In this document: positions 14,671 through 27,835 of the stretch, in pieces
Numbering within the stretch: position 1 is the first letter of the stretch
Layout: each line of letters opens with the position of its first letter
From: Dolomedes plantarius
Lineage: Eukaryota; Arthropoda; Arachnida; Araneae; Dolomedidae
Reading direction: 5' to 3'
DNA: 64,000 nt
Assembly: GCA_907164885.2 (NCBI GenBank)
Contig: OU015490.1
Coordinates: 214,475,385 to 214,539,384, forward strand
Program-made: the position numbers and the translations under genes
Notes under the pieces: generated by a model
The model's input: the letters and a program-made list of their open reading frames with translations, nothing else
What the model was told of the DNA's origin: nothing
Database searches by the model: none

Positions 14671-14714
14671 TATCCGGAATACCCGGAGATCCGGATAAAC
14701 GAGATTTTACTGTA
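14671..14714. mobile_element. Terminal fragment resembling a pogo/Tigger inverted repeat
   Basis: Read on the minus strand, it begins TACAGTAAAATCTCGTTTATCC and continues GGATCTCCGGG. This is the style of pogo-type ends (TA, CAG, ATT-to-TTTA). No partner end is seen. Confidence 0.35.
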
Positions 14715-14794
14715 AATATATTTTCAATTTATTACCTAATAATTATAAAAAAATATATATAATAAATATAATAAATAATATGTATAAAATAGTT

Positions 14795-15937
<1,143 letters not shown>

Positions 15938-15990
15938 TATACATAATAAATATATAATATATGTAATAAAATAATTTTAATGTTACCTTT

Positions 15991-16056
15991 GGACCATAAG
16001 ACGCACGCCAATTTAAAGTCGATTTTATTATGTAAAAAGTTGTGTCTTATGGTTCG
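15991..16056. repeat. Short inverted repeat (GACCATAAGACGCAC type)
   Basis: 15991-16006 and 16042-16056 are near-perfect inverted copies (one mismatch plus one transition) around about 35 bp. They resemble terminal repeats of a tiny MITE, but this is not proven. Confidence 0.6.
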
Positions 16057-16226
16057 AAAAAACCGGTACTTACTTGTAATCCTTCTACCCCCGCAATTAT
16101 CAATATAATATTGAATATTTAATCACAATCTATGTCTAAAAAGCGACTGCAGATATTTTAAGACTGAACTATTCTATACTTTTTCTAAATTTTTCCTAGC
16201 ATTCTTATCTGTTTTATCTCTCTCTC

Positions 16227-16931
16227 TTAATATATATAAAACAGTTCAATGACTGACTGACAGATAACGCACAGACCAAACCGCAGGACCTAAAGGGTTG
16301 AAATTTTGCATGGCGATTTTTCTTATAGTGTAGGGGTGTACTATGAAAGATTTTTGTAAATTTTTTTTTTTAGATTTTTTAAATTAAATTTTTTAGCTGT
16401 TTTTGTAACATTCTTTTAAGTTTGAATTTAAAATAGGTTATAAAATTTATATCACGAGAAAGATCATAAAAACTTCCTCTAAAATGAAATCTTTTTTGAA
16501 TCTTTACCTCCGTTTTCTGATTTTTGGTGATATTTTAAAGAACTATTTTTAGAATTTAATTATTAAATGCTGATCACGTGGTTTATTTTCTTTTTGTGAT
16601 ACTAATTTTCGTCACATACAGAACAACAAAACAAACTGACAAAAAAAATCTTTCTTAAATTTCTAATGCGGCAGACGATTGGACATTATCCAAAAAAATA
16701 TTAAAATATAGTAAAAGAAATGTTCCTTAAACTGTACTGTATTAACTGTACTAAATTCTTTAGTATGTCCTATTAGATTTAATTTGAATATTTTCATCTA
16801 CATTATTTTGTCTATAAAAATATCCATTACGATTTTTTTATAAATATAATTTTTTTTGGCATTAAATGCATACATTGACCGATGTATTTAATTTGAATGT
16901 ATTCCTTAGCTAAACACGGGTATTCAGCTAG
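16227..16931 (+). mobile_element. Helitron-like non-autonomous repeat (family B, copy 2, apparently full length)
   Basis: It begins with TC-rich DNA and TATATATAAAAC, shares ACAACGCACAGACCAAACCG-type sequence with copies at 14442 and 44118, and ends CACGGGTATTCAGCTAG followed by T. The CTAG end and A/T-rich TC start fit Helitrons. A 6-bp stem (ATACAT/ATGTAT) lies about 55 bp before the end rather than at the usual place, so the assignment is tentative. No coding capacity. Confidence 0.55.
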
Positions 16932-18119
16932 TTTATAATATTCAAAAAGTTACCAATAAGTAAACTATGAAATTACACGATACTCGAAAAGAGCAAATAT
17001 GTTAAAAGAAAAATGTTGAAATATAGAACCGAGATAAGTTCCATATTCCTCTACCATGTTTTTTTATGCTATAGATAATTCCAGAGGATTTGATCATAGA
17101 TCGTAGTCAATGAATATAATATAAATCATATAAAATGAATCATGAAATAATCAATAAGCTATGGAAAACATATCTTAAGGATCAAGACATATTTTTTGAA
17201 AGAGTTCTAAGATTAGAGTTAAGCTCTTCATTGGCAGATATAGTGCCCTGGATAACTAGTACGGATTTTCTTCTGTAACGAAATCCTTTCTTGAGTTTAT
17301 AGATTAGCTATGTGGGAATATTTAAAGTGGGTTATTTAATTTGTGTATTACACTGAACATTAAAGAGGTCATTTGCATTTATATTATTTTGTGACATTAG
17401 TTATTACAAACTGACTGAAATAAAAATAAGTACCTTAATCCTAGCCGTTTTAATGCCCCTAATGGTCTGATACAGATTGATTTCCCAATTCATCTTAGTT
17501 CCAACCTTATACCTGCAAAATTCACTGCCTTGATATTACCAAAAATATATTCAAATATTCTCAATATATATAGATTCTCAATATGTTTAACAGAGAGTTG
17601 CATAGCAAAATTACCACTTGATTTTTTTATGTTTAATTTTATCTCGAAATATAAACTTGTACTGAAATATTAATATGTAAAAACATTTGAAAAGTATTTT
17701 TTAAATTATGCTTGAAAACGCATAAAAATAAATTTGCGATTTGCAATATTAAGTGTGTATGCTTAAATAATTCAAATGTATTAACATATATTTTCAAGAA
17801 TTAATCATGCTTTCGTAATTTCATAGCTTTTTTCTTATTTAATAACTCCTTAGGTGAAAGTAATGCAAATAAATGTCGATTGTACTTACTTAATGATTTA
17901 AAAGATAAATAAACTTAAGTTAAAACAAAGAGCTATCCAAGCTAATGCAAGTATTAAACATTTTCTTATCTAAATAAAGAATTATGAATTTGTAGATTAA
18001 CAACAAAAAAAGTTACTTCCCAAAAATTTCAATTTGGGATCATAAATTTCCTTGAAATTCGATAGTTTATTTTGTGTTACTAAATTAAATTATTAAAAAA
18101 GATGGGAAGCTAGTTTCAA
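16932..18119. other. AT-rich stretch, nothing recognised
   Basis: No open frame with family features, no RNA gene and no clear repeat. Confidence 0.5.
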
Positions 18120-18945
18120 ATAAATTTCGTGTTACGATAAAATTTTATTACATATCTAATTACTCATGAAACAGTTGCAGAAATAAAAATTAAATAATGG
18201 AGGTAAATAAACAAATAAAAACATTTTAGTAAATCTTTTCTTTAAAATAATTATGTATTTTTCTTCAGATTGTTTTCATTGAGAAAGATTAGTTATATCG
18301 ATTTTAGTTTATATTTTTAAGCTTTTTCGCCTTGGTAAATAAGTGTAAGTACTTAATAACGGTAAATAGTTACTTTTCCAGTACATTCTCGCATTTGAAT
18401 GTAATTTAATTTCAAATAAATCTCAGTAAATTAATTTTTAACTTCAAATAATATTTCAACCATAAAGAAAATAAGAGATTACAAAAGACGGTAAAGGATA
18501 TTCAAAACATGTTATGAGATAATTTATCTTCAAAAAAGGTATAGTTTACAAATGAGTGTCCTAACAACAAAAAGATTAAGATATTAATGAGTACTCTTTA
18601 AAAAAAATTGACGCTAACTCTAATCCAAAAATGTTATTTTTAGTTAAGTATTAAAAAAATATTAAAGGTAAAGTTCAATAAAAAATGGATATCTTCATTA
18701 ATAATTTTTATAGTTATTTATCAAGACGATATATGTTCAAAATCTAATCTAAACTTAATTGTAATTAATCTTTCGCAAGGAAAACAATTTAAAGAGTGAT
18801 ACATAATTATTTTAAAGAAAAGAGTTACCAGAATGTTATTTTTATTGATTTACATCTATTATTTAATTTTTACTTCTACAATTGTTTCATGAGTAATAAT
18901 TAGAGATATAATAAAATTTTATCATACTATTTTTTAAAAAAAATT
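18120..18945. repeat. Imperfect foldback with arms of about 230 bp
   Basis: 18125-18355 and 18705-18940 match as reverse complements with scattered differences. Anchors are GATAAAATTTTATTA, ACTCATGAAACA.TTG.AGAA and TCTTTAAAATAATTATGTAT. The loop is about 350 bp. Confidence 0.7.
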
Positions 18946-19055
18946 GAAGTTAACTCTAATCCAAAAATCTTTATTTTTAGTTAAGTATTTAAAAAAATAT
19001 TAAAGGTAAAGTTTAATAAAAATATGCGGATCTTCATAACTTATTTTTATGAGAT
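18590..19055 (+). repeat. Direct duplication of about 125 bp
   Basis: 18590-18715 and 18930-19055 share AACTCTAATCCAAAAAT, TTTTTAGTTAAGTATT and ATATTAAAGGTAAAGTT, about 338 bp apart. The two copies bracket the right arm of the foldback above. Confidence 0.75.
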
Positions 19056-19160
19056 TATATAAGTAAGAATACATATAAAATATAATAAATCATAGTTATA
19101 AACTTTAAAAATGTTCACACAACTAAAAATACAATATCTAAAATGATATCAATGTAATAG

Positions 19161-19476
<316 letters not shown>

Positions 19477-20328
19477 CAGTCGGGCCTATATTTAACGAAG
19501 TCGATAAATCCCAAAAAAAAGTTCGCTATATGGAAAATTCGTTAAATAGAGATTCATCTTTTAAAATACTTTAACCAACTTTAAATACTTTAATTTGCCT
19601 TCAATTTTACTAATTTACTACTTCTATTTTTCAATTTTAATACTGTAATTACCCTTTAATGGCTCTTCAATGTGCCTTCGCAAATTGAAGAGCCTTTCTG
19701 AGTTATGAAAGACCCAGAGATCAGAACATTTGTATTTCGCATTGTGTGCATCCACTTCAAAACTGCCTCATCCACATCTTCATAGACACGTGTTTTTAAG
19801 CGTTTTGAACAATAATTCGATGAATCATAATCTTGTATCTTATCACGATTTTTTATTATGGTTGATAAGCTGTTTGGGGGAATACCAAATTTTAAAGCAA
19901 TATCCTTTATCTTAACGTCTTTATACAATTCATGAAGAATTAAACTTTTTCTCTGATTCTAAAGTACTTTCGCTTTGACATTTTCCAGCTACAAGAACCG
20001 AAATAACCAGAACAAATCTGATCAACAATGTAGAAAACGGGAGACACGTTTAAGGATATGGTAAATCCCTTTCAAGGTCATTGATAACCATTGTGTTAAA
20101 AGAAAGAATAAGTTTGAAACTTTCAGAAATATTTTGAGAATATTTCTCAAAGAATAAAAGGAGAAAAAAATATCGGATCACAAGAAAATGTTCGTTAAAT
20201 AGAGAATGCACTTTGTTATTTGGAGGTTATTTTACGAAGAAATTTGCAAAATGTTCTTGGTTCCAAGGAAAAGTTCGCTAAAGAGAGAAATTCGCAAAAT
20301 AGAGTTTCGTTAAATGGAGGTTCGACTG
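19477..20328 (-). mobile_element. Internally deleted pogo/Tigger element, 852 bp
   Basis: Inverted ends: left CAGTCGGGCCTATATTTAACG, and right (read inward) CAGTCGAACCTCCATTTAACG, each next to TA (19475-19476 and 20329-20330). Further inner motifs GTTCGCTA and TTCGTTAAATAGAG recur near both ends. It contains only the DNA-binding half of the transposase. Confidence 0.85.
19656..19981 (-). pseudogene. Tigger/pogo transposase, CENP-B-like DNA-binding part only
   Basis: An ATG at 19981 reads MSKRKYFRIREKV. After a frameshift the protein continues in a long open run (about 19945-19656). The continuation contains IALKFGIPPNSLSTIIKNR, the first helix-turn-helix of CENP-B/Tigger transposases, and RVYEDVDEAVLKWM, the start of the second. 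The DDE domain is missing. In intact relatives this region binds the inverted repeats. Broken by a frameshift and by truncation. Confidence 0.82.
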
Positions 20329-20330
20329 TA

Positions 20331-21695
20331 TATATATTAACATAATAATTTGATAATCTTTGCAAAACATTCTATTTTAGTTATCATACAATATGTTAAA
20401 TGATTTTACACGAGATTTTTTGCATGTTTTCTATGACAAAATCCCCGTCTAATTTTTTGAGTTTATGCTAACGGAAATTTAGGAAAGTGCGCATACTCAA
20501 ACGATAAAGCACGAAGTAAAACAGACACGTTAAAATAAACACTGAATCACCAAGTCTTTCAAAAACTTTAGATTCCCCCCACCACACATACGGAGAAGAT
20601 CGAAAATTTTGCTGCAGACATTAACGCGCATGGTGGTGGGGTATAAACAGAGAAAATCCGTCCTCTTATCTACCTCGCAGACACAGTAGATAGCAAGTCC
20701 CTAAATAGTATAACCCTGATTTACTAATCAGCTAAATTTGCTTGAACGGAATACCTTTGGTCACATCTTCGACGTCTCAGTGTAGTTTTCTGCATTAAGA
20801 CAATTTATGTAATTGTAGAATAAACACTACACGGGAATGTAGCTCACTATAAGAATTTTTGCTTTCAGTTTTATCCATGTGACTATCTTGAGTATTAATT
20901 TTCCTTTTTCAGAAAATAATATAAAAACAGCGGGAGATCTGCCTTCAATCCCCAACTCCAAGAACAGTTGCCCGTATAGCAGAAGGAGAAGAAATTACGA
21001 GAAAAAATTATATTCAGAGATCAGCCGTCTGTTTCAAATGAACAGTGCTTAACGATTTCAATTAAGATACAGTTCTGATTATTAGAGATATTCATAAAAT
21101 TTTTTTAATAAAGGCTAATAATAGCATAATGACAGAATTCTAGCTATGCCTGAAACAACATCTAGTAGAGACTAATCTTATAAGTAGACTTTTCTCTTTT
21201 AATATTTTTTTGCTGATGGTCAGAGAAAACTGTCTGGAAATAAATTAAATTACTTTCACACAGTCCTGGAGCTTTTAAAAAGGAGCTATCAAATTTCTTT
21301 CATTATAAATTTTATTAAAGATAACTATAGGAGTCATAAAATTAATTGTGATATTTGGATTTCAGAAACCATTGCATCAATATCTCGGTCAACTGAAGTG
21401 GTCTTAATTCTCAGGGAGTTCTAAAGTAGTTCATTCGATATTTTGGTTCTAATTTGACTTTGAGTGTGCTTCACTCTTGTGCATTCTAATTTTAATATCA
21501 TTACAAATATGAAATATTAAATCTGCAAATCTTCATATTTCATTTTTGTAATAAAATTAATATACAGAAATTGCATACTGAATTTTGTACTGAATTGAAG
21601 ATATTTCAAATGATGTATTGTCGATTTGTTGAATGAACAAAGCGGGATCTGTAATGGCCGCTTACCATCATCGTCGAGGTGGGCTATAGATATTT
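20331..21695. other. AT-rich stretch, nothing recognised
   Basis: A short C-run and mixed-composition patch near 20570-20680; no gene supported. Confidence 0.5.
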
Positions 21696-21715
21696 TTTTT
21701 TCTTTGAGTTATTCT

Positions 21716-21781
21716 TCTGGGCCGCACTAATGCTTGCTTTGGGCCGCATGCGCCCTGAGGGCCGTGGTTTGGACACTCCTG
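21716..21781 (-). mobile_element. End fragment of a hAT-type non-autonomous element
   Basis: Read on the minus strand it starts CAGGAGTGTCCAAACCACGG and continues with GGCCCTCAGGGCGCATGCGGCCC, a style of terminus common in animal hAT elements. The opposite end is not seen. Confidence 0.55.
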
Positions 21782-21947
21782 CGCTACACGGAAGGTTTTA
21801 TGACTATCAGATACAAATTAGCGGAACAAATAGAGACTAACCATGAAGTTTATGACAGAAATGTTTTTAATGTAACAGGGAGTTATCTGAAAGATATAAA
21901 CCCCTTCAAACCGGGAAGTATGTTGGTCGTTTTCATACATAGGTTAT

Positions 21948-22012
21948 ATACCCGTAGAGGGAGTGACATTGGTTACTAAATAGGAACTAATGTCACTCCC
22001 TCTAAGGGTAGG
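21948..22012. repeat. Hairpin with arms of about 27 bp
   Basis: TAGAGGGAGTGACATTGGTT at 21955-21974 pairs with AACTAATGTCACTCCCTCTA at 21985-22004 with one mismatch, and pairing extends a few bases outward (ACCC/GGGT). The spacer is 10 nt. Confidence 0.85.
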
Positions 22013-22406
22013 AAACATAAACATACATGCCGAAGCCATCGAAACATGTACTTTGTAAAACTTAAGTCTTTGATGGAAAGGGGTTGATTGGTCAAAATTC
22101 TTAAAGATTTCCCAATCACCAGTTTGTCATATTGTATATTTAAGTCCTTCCTAATTTACATAGTGTAGAGTTTTTCATTTCTCAATATTTGAATGATAAC
22201 ACATGATGACAATGAGAAGCGTTTATTTACTTTTTATATTTAAAAGAATGAAAAATATCACAAATAGTCAATCTGGACTACAACGAAGTTTTAAAAAATA
22301 CTTAGATTTGAAACAATATGCACAAGCACAAACAAAGAAATGAATGAATCTAAACTGTAGGAGCCGATTAGAACATCTATATACCCTGGCGGCATCTTCT
22401 ATTGTT
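22013..22406. other. AT-rich stretch, nothing recognised
   Basis: No gene or repeat supported. Confidence 0.5.
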
Positions 22407-22460
22407 CAAGAAATACATAAGTCCAGAACTGGACTCAGTTCTGGACTTATGTATTTCTTG
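22407..22460. repeat. Perfect 25-bp hairpin with a 4-nt loop
   Basis: 22407-22431 is the exact reverse complement of 22436-22460; the loop is GACT. The stem starts CAAGAAATACATAAGTCC. No mismatches. Confidence 0.97.
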
Positions 22461-23890
22461 TTAAAGAAAAAAGTATTCCACCTTTAAAGTATTCCACCGA
22501 GTTGATATCTGATTGGTTTCCGCGAAACTACCCAAAAAGTCGCGAAATTTGTCTTCATGCTCGTTAAACATTGTCACCAATTTCGCAAACATTCCCGAAA
22601 AGATCGCCAAAGTCTCATGTATTAAAATAAAAAGCTCAAGGAAATGCTCAAACTAAATGCCCAAATGCTCTATGAAAAGCTCAAATAAAATGTTCAATGA
22701 AGCTCAGTAAATAAACTGTATTTAGCACAAAATAAACATAAATTAGGGAGAAATAAAGATTAATTACAAATTAAAAACATTATTTACAGCTATTTAAAAA
22801 AATACGATCTAAATTATCCTATAAGTAATAATTGTGAAAAAACCAAAATGATAGCGAGTATAAATCGCCTCTTAGGTCTGCGTGCTGCCATTAGCATGAA
22901 GAGAGGAGAGAGCAAGTTGCAATTGATTGTAGCTTTTGATCGGTAGATTGTAGTTATTGTGAAGTATTTCCCTTCCGTATTTTAAGATGCCTTTTGCGTA
23001 CTCCTCAAATTTAGAATTTATCGAAGAGAAATTATAGAGACATATCAGTACATTCCAGATCTATGTGGTACCCAAATGTTAAGGCAAAGCAGACCTAATG
23101 TCTGCCGACATTATGAGAACTAGAGGCTGATAATTACCCGAAGTTTTGACACATAATAGCTGATGGTTATGCCAAACACGGGACTAACGCAAGCGTGTAA
23201 TAACGCTTACGGCGAAACACAGTGCGACAGACTTACAGGCGTCTGGCGAAACGTTAAGCGTACACAATTTAAGCGTGATGGAGAATCTAAAACGGCTAAT
23301 ATTAACGCGTATAATGGTAGGCAAAAGATAGGAGAAATCTCCTGATTGGTTTCATGCAATCTCAGAAAGTATTAACCACTGGATACTCTATTAAAAGTTT
23401 TGTTTCGTATGCTTCTTCATATAGGTAGGATCCAGTATATACTTTTTATATTTATTTCTATTGAGAAAATTTTTTTTTGTAGGCAACACAAGCTATTTAG
23501 TTTTTTTAACTTAACTTAAAAGTTGAATCTAGGCTTGGATTCACAATGGCCGGCACTGGGTTTATTAATACTAAATGTTACCAGCAGCCATATTTGGTGT
23601 ATGGCCAACCTCAGCTGCAAAGTTATTGTGGATATCGAGAGGAAATGTGTCTAACTTTATGACAGCGTAGAACATTCGTCGCAAAGCATTGTCTATGAGA
23701 CACAATTACGGAAAGAGAGGGAAACTCACTGGCAGAAATAGGGGGCAATTTAAGGCGATTTTACCTCAAAGAGAAAATCCACAGGGGCAAATGTGATCGC
23801 CCCTGGTTCAGGACCCTGGATCAGGTTTAATACCTGCTTCTACAAGGTGTTGCCATTAATTTGGACAAACCTCTGTATGTCATACATACA

Positions 23891-23892
<2 letters not shown>
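22461..23892. other. Mixed-composition stretch, no gene recognised
   Basis: Slightly GC-richer patches at 22490-22620, 23160-23345 and 23530-23830. The segment 23855-23878, read in reverse (TACAGAGGTTTGTCCAAATTA), resembles a Tc1-type end, but no partner or transposase is present. Confidence 0.4.
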
Positions 23893-23970
<78 letters not shown>

Positions 23971-23984
23971 TAGATAGATAGATA
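23893..23984. repeat. (TA)n then (GATA)n
   Basis: TA units to about 23968 followed by four GATA units, which form the tail of the SINE-like sequence to the right. Confidence 0.97.
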
Positions 23985-24215
23985 CCCAACAAACACAGGA
24001 CTGACGGCAGCTTATCGGGCCAGTGCTGGAAGCGCCGGTAGAACGACAAGTACGGGAGAAATTTTCTGGGCCGTTCGCGGGTTGTTTACGAACCTTCGAA
24101 GGGGAACGCTTTGCTGTTTACGTGTTTCAGGGCCTGTGATGGGTTGATATGAACCGCGCCGATACCGACATGGCTCCATCGTACCTTAATCGGCCGTCCG
24201 ATTCGTAGCCATAAG
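23985..24215 (-). mobile_element. SINE-like sequence with GATA tail, minus orientation
   Basis: Starts CCCAACAAACACAGG next to (GATA)n. The same terminus plus GATA tail occurs in the opposite orientation at 37982-38005. GC-rich body with CpGs unlike the flanks. The rest of the body is diverged from the other copy. Confidence 0.5.
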
Positions 24216-25190
24216 TAGCAGAAATCTGTATCAGAATTATGGATTTGAAAGGGAAGGTGATGATTAAACAAAAGATAGTTTTCAGAGAAATAGCTCTTAT
24301 TTCTGTGTAACCTCTTTTACGAGGAAAATTCACATAACATTCTTGGTATGTAAAGATTATATTATGTGAGAAGTGTAAGGTAATCAAAAAGTAGTTTCAT
24401 TGTTAATTTTTTATCTATTACTGGAGAAATTTTAAAAATATCTACTTAAAAATGGAGCCTTGTTGCACCACTCTTTATTTAAAAGAGAGGAATTAGTGGT
24501 GTCTATCTTATTTTACTACTCATTTATTTTTAGCGGTGGATGTCACACATTTACGTAGCAACTTCCACAATGAATTTCCTAGTAAATATTAAAGATATTT
24601 TTTCTTAATCAAACTCTTCTCTTTTTGTTTTTACCTGCACTGCAAAAATAAAATGCTATTTAGTGCATGTAACCAAATTATAATTATACCTAAAATGTAT
24701 AAGAAAGTGCCTCAGCTACCAAAATATATTTGCAGTTGTTAATTTTCAAGCACATATTTCAGACGGGTATGATTTTGATTTTGAAACGGATATAGACGTA
24801 GATCTCCAATGTGGGGAGAGGTTCCATATTTATGCCCTCTACTTCTGAAAATAGTTCTTATTTTGTGGAGCTCGTCTAACACCATTGGTAGCAAGAATTG
24901 TTAGTAAAAGATATAGAAAAGAGATAGCATGTTCCTGGAATTTCTGCAGTCAGAGAGAGTTTGCAAGAGAGTTTAAAAATGTTAACATTTGTAAACAAAA
25001 TATTTTTTCTTATAGGTTATATTGCCATAAATAGCCTATGTATTAATATTTTTTTACGACATTTAAAATTTTTTTTGCCGTCGACTAACATCTACATGTT
25101 AATTACATATATTTTTTTAATTAACATGAAGGAAATAATCTAAGAACTTCAGCTTGCCAGCCTTGAAGCAGGGGAAAGAGAGGAAAAAAA
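24216..25190. other. AT-rich stretch, nothing recognised
   Basis: Short frames only; no domain or repeat. Confidence 0.5.
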
Positions 25191-25265
25191 TGCCAGCCGC
25201 GGGACTCGATCCCGCCACCGCTAGGTTACAAACCCAGAGCGCTACCACCCATGCTACGAACCACT
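25191..25265 (-). tRNA. tRNA-Thr(TGT)-like pseudogene or SINE head
   Basis: On the minus strand, an A box (TAGCATGGGTGGTAGCG), an anticodon arm CTGGG-TTTGTAA-CCTAG with anticodon TGT, and a good T arm (GCGGGATCGAGTCCCGC) are in order. The 3' acceptor half GGCTGGCA has no pairing 5' half (GTGGTTC), so a functional tRNA is unlikely. Confidence 0.5.
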
Positions 25266-25849
25266 CAAGAAAAATGTGTGAATTACCGATAACAAACCAG
25301 AGCATGTTGGCGGTTTCAAGATAATCTTCGTGCATGTTTGCTAGGGTGGAACGAAAAAACTTTTTTTTAAATTTAAATATGCTATAGTTTTCAAAAGTTG
25401 CCTCTTGGGATTAGAATAAAGAATATAAAATAAAATTTTATTGTTCTACTAAAATCTTTTCAAGTACCGCAAAGTGCTTCAAAATGGATATTTTTATGAA
25501 AAAGTGATAAAATTTGTATTTTTTTATTTCTTTTATAGTATATTAAAATAATATATATATATACATATATATATTGTAAATAAAATATTCAAAATACGAT
25601 ATTTTTACAGGAAACTTACAATTCTAAGTATTTCTAACTGTTAAATGCCATTACAGAACAACTGATTTTGTAGAATTTCGCGATTTTCATCATATTAATT
25701 TTACAGTAGCATATCTTAATAATACACAATTGAATGAAAGAAAAACAATTTTTAATTAACGGGCATTAGTTAAAATAAACAAATCTCACTTATTTAGAAA
25801 AATATTAATAGTGATTAATGTCTTTAAAAGCAAAACGTTATTTTGAAAA
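25266..25849. other. AT-rich stretch, nothing recognised
   Basis: Short TA run at 25550-25574; no gene supported. Confidence 0.5.
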
Positions 25850-26520
25850 AAACATTTATGTTTTTCAAAAGTCCATAGTAATCACACATGGTTTCCATTG
25901 CTTATTTCACTGACACATTGAATTGTTTTTTTGTTTGAAATTTTGGCATTTTCTTTTGAGATTGTATTTTTGTTTTTATCAATGCATCTCTTGCAGAAGT
26001 GTCACGAACGGACAACTCGGTATAGAATTTAACAATCCTTTCTTTCTGTTTGTGTGTGACATGGAAAATTATTGAAGTCAATACGTTGACTCTCGTGATC
26101 AGATTCTTTTGCTTCCTTTATAAACGGCTTTAGTTTGTCATCAGAAATATGGCTCTTCATAGGAAGTCCTGTTACTTTAACATCATTCCATTCAATCATG
26201 TCAGTATAATACTTTGTATCTAAATTTATATGTTGGTTTAAAAACTTTCTGATGTCCCCTTCAATTTTAGCCTTTATGTTTAGAATCAGACTTAATCCAA
26301 GCTCTCTTATGTGACTGCGATCATCTGATATCATACAAAGGAGGAGATTTTCAGAAGCAGCAAAGTATGCATTTCTTTGAATAACTGGGTGAATTAAATT
26401 TTTAAGAGTCTGATGGAGGTAACGTGAATAGCTTGCAAGTTTCCACAGGTGCTTTGATCCATGGATACAAGATGCTTTCAGCTTTAGGTTAAACCAAACA
26501 GCTGCATAAACTTTCTAAAT
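25850..26520 (-). pseudogene. C-terminal part of a second unnamed transposase-like family (copy 1)
   Basis: An open stretch reads leftward from about 26520: SRYLHQTLKNLIHPVIQRNA, ASENLLLCMISDDRSHIREL, DMIEWNDVKVTGLPMKS and FPCHTQTERKD, then stops at 26029. Decayed sequence continues to about 25850. I recognise this C-terminal layout (SRYL, DPVIQRNA, ENLLL, CHTQAVER) from many arthropod predicted proteins that behave as repeats. No enzymatic function is assigned in the literature I know. The upstream part of the same gene lies at 27630-27815, split off by a Tc1 insertion. Confidence 0.7.
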
Positions 26521-27627
26521 GTACTCAGTCAGTATTCGGCGGCGAATTTTCTATCGGCGAAAGATCCGGAGAGCGAGGCGGCCAGGGAAGCAATTCAATC
26601 TGGCGATTGACAAAGAACCGTTGGACAATGCGTGCCACGTGTGGTCGCGTATTATCCTGTTGAAATATGGCTGTGGGCAAGCCCTGAAGGTAAGGAAGGA
26701 CAACTGGCTCCAACACCTCGGAGATGTAGCGCTGGCTGTTTAAAGTACCGGCAATGCGTACTAGAGGTGTGCGAGAGTGATATCCAATACCGCCCCATAC
26801 CATAAAACCCGGTGCAGGACCAGTGTGGCGGTGCATAACGCAGCTGTTCAGCATCCTCTCTTCACGGTGTCTCCAGACTCGAATGCGACCATCGTGGTGT
26901 TGCAGACAGAAGCGTGACTCGTCAGTAAAGACAATTTCATTCCATTCTGCCGTCCACATCCTTCTGTCATCGCACCATTGGCGGCGGAGATGTCTGTGTT
27001 TCTGCGTCAAGGGTAGACAAAGCAATGGACGTTTTGCGGACAGACCACTCTGCTGTAAACGGCGTCGAATGGTACGCACAGACACTGGATGATGCGTTAC
27101 AGACTGCATGTGCTGTGCTATGGTTCGATATGTCACTGAGCGATCCGTCACTGCCATGCGCACAATTTGCCTGTCATCACGTGAAGTGGTGCACTGAGGT
27201 GGATGCGATCGAACACGCCAGTCCGTCGTACCCTCCTGCATCCAACGATCACATATCCGCATTACAGTTGTTTGGTTTCGTCCAACACGACTACCGATTT
27301 CCCTGAAAGATAATCCACAATCTCGGTAGGCCACTATCCTTCCTCTGTCGAACTCGATACTTGATCAAAAGATGATCGCTGTTTTCGACGAGGCATAATT
27401 GATCGTTTTTAGAGAAAACCACAAGAAAAACACAATTGCCGAACTTGAAATCGTCGAAATCTCCAAGCCTTAAATAGCGCTTTGAAGTGGCGTCACAGGC
27501 GCGCGTGATGTGCGTCTGCGCTGAAATTCTAATCATTTGCATATCTCACCTCCGCTAATGCATGCTGTAAATTTCATGTTATTTGCATGTTTCCTTCAGG
27601 GTGTTGAATTTACAGTGGCCAGCAGTG
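26521..27627 (-). mobile_element. Tc1-like element, 3' end deleted
   Basis: The 5' end begins CACTGCTGGCCACTGTAAATT at 27627 next to TA (27628-27629). The element runs leftward through a transposase and breaks off inside the coding region at about 26540. The sequence beyond is the interrupted host element, so the Tc1 C-terminus and 3' inverted repeat are lost. Confidence 0.85.
26525..27396 (-). pseudogene. Tc1-family DD34E transposase, frameshifted and C-terminally truncated
   Basis: An ATG at 27396 opens MPRRKQRSSFDQV; a one-base loss near 27345 shifts the frame, after which about 269 codons are open. The order is a helix-turn-helix (GLSFREIGSRVGRNQTTVMR), a second DNA-binding helix set, then the catalytic triad: VFTDESRF (D1), FQQDNTRPH (D2) and SPDLSPIEN (E), with 34 residues between D2 and E. 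It stops right after the glutamate, losing about 50 C-terminal residues of the family. It cuts and pastes at TA in intact relatives. The triad is intact, but truncation and frameshift make activity unlikely. Confidence 0.9.
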
Positions 27628-27629
27628 TA

Positions 27630-27815
27630 TTTCTCCTCCAAATTCATTTGGACCTTTAATTAGGATGTAGGGGCAGTTCATTTACTTGAAATAGACAAAT
27701 CAACCACTGCAGTGGCCTTCTTAATTCCTTTTCCAATAAAGGAATCGCACCATTATTCAATCCAGTGTTCAAGCCAGTTCCATCACATCCAATTACAGTA
27801 ATTTTTAAGTGTTGG
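27630..27815 (-). pseudogene. Middle part of the second unnamed transposase-like family
   Basis: Minus strand: ITVIGCDGTGLNTG, NNGAIPLLEKELRRPLQW, LICLFQVNELPLH, then a frameshift and GPNEFGGEI. In related predicted proteins this segment lies upstream of the SRYL/CHTQ part, here found at 26029-26520, so both pieces are one gene split by Tc1. The CDGT..NTG...LLE segment matches the corresponding part of the 690-2844 pseudogene. Confidence 0.7.
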
Positions 27816-27835
27816 TTGTTGCCGTTGAAAGTGCT

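Noticed and set aside
27291..27542. 83-codon minus-strand frame upstream of the Tc1 transposase
   Set aside because: Lies in the Tc1 5' untranslated region and overlaps the real ATG region in another frame; no family resemblance.
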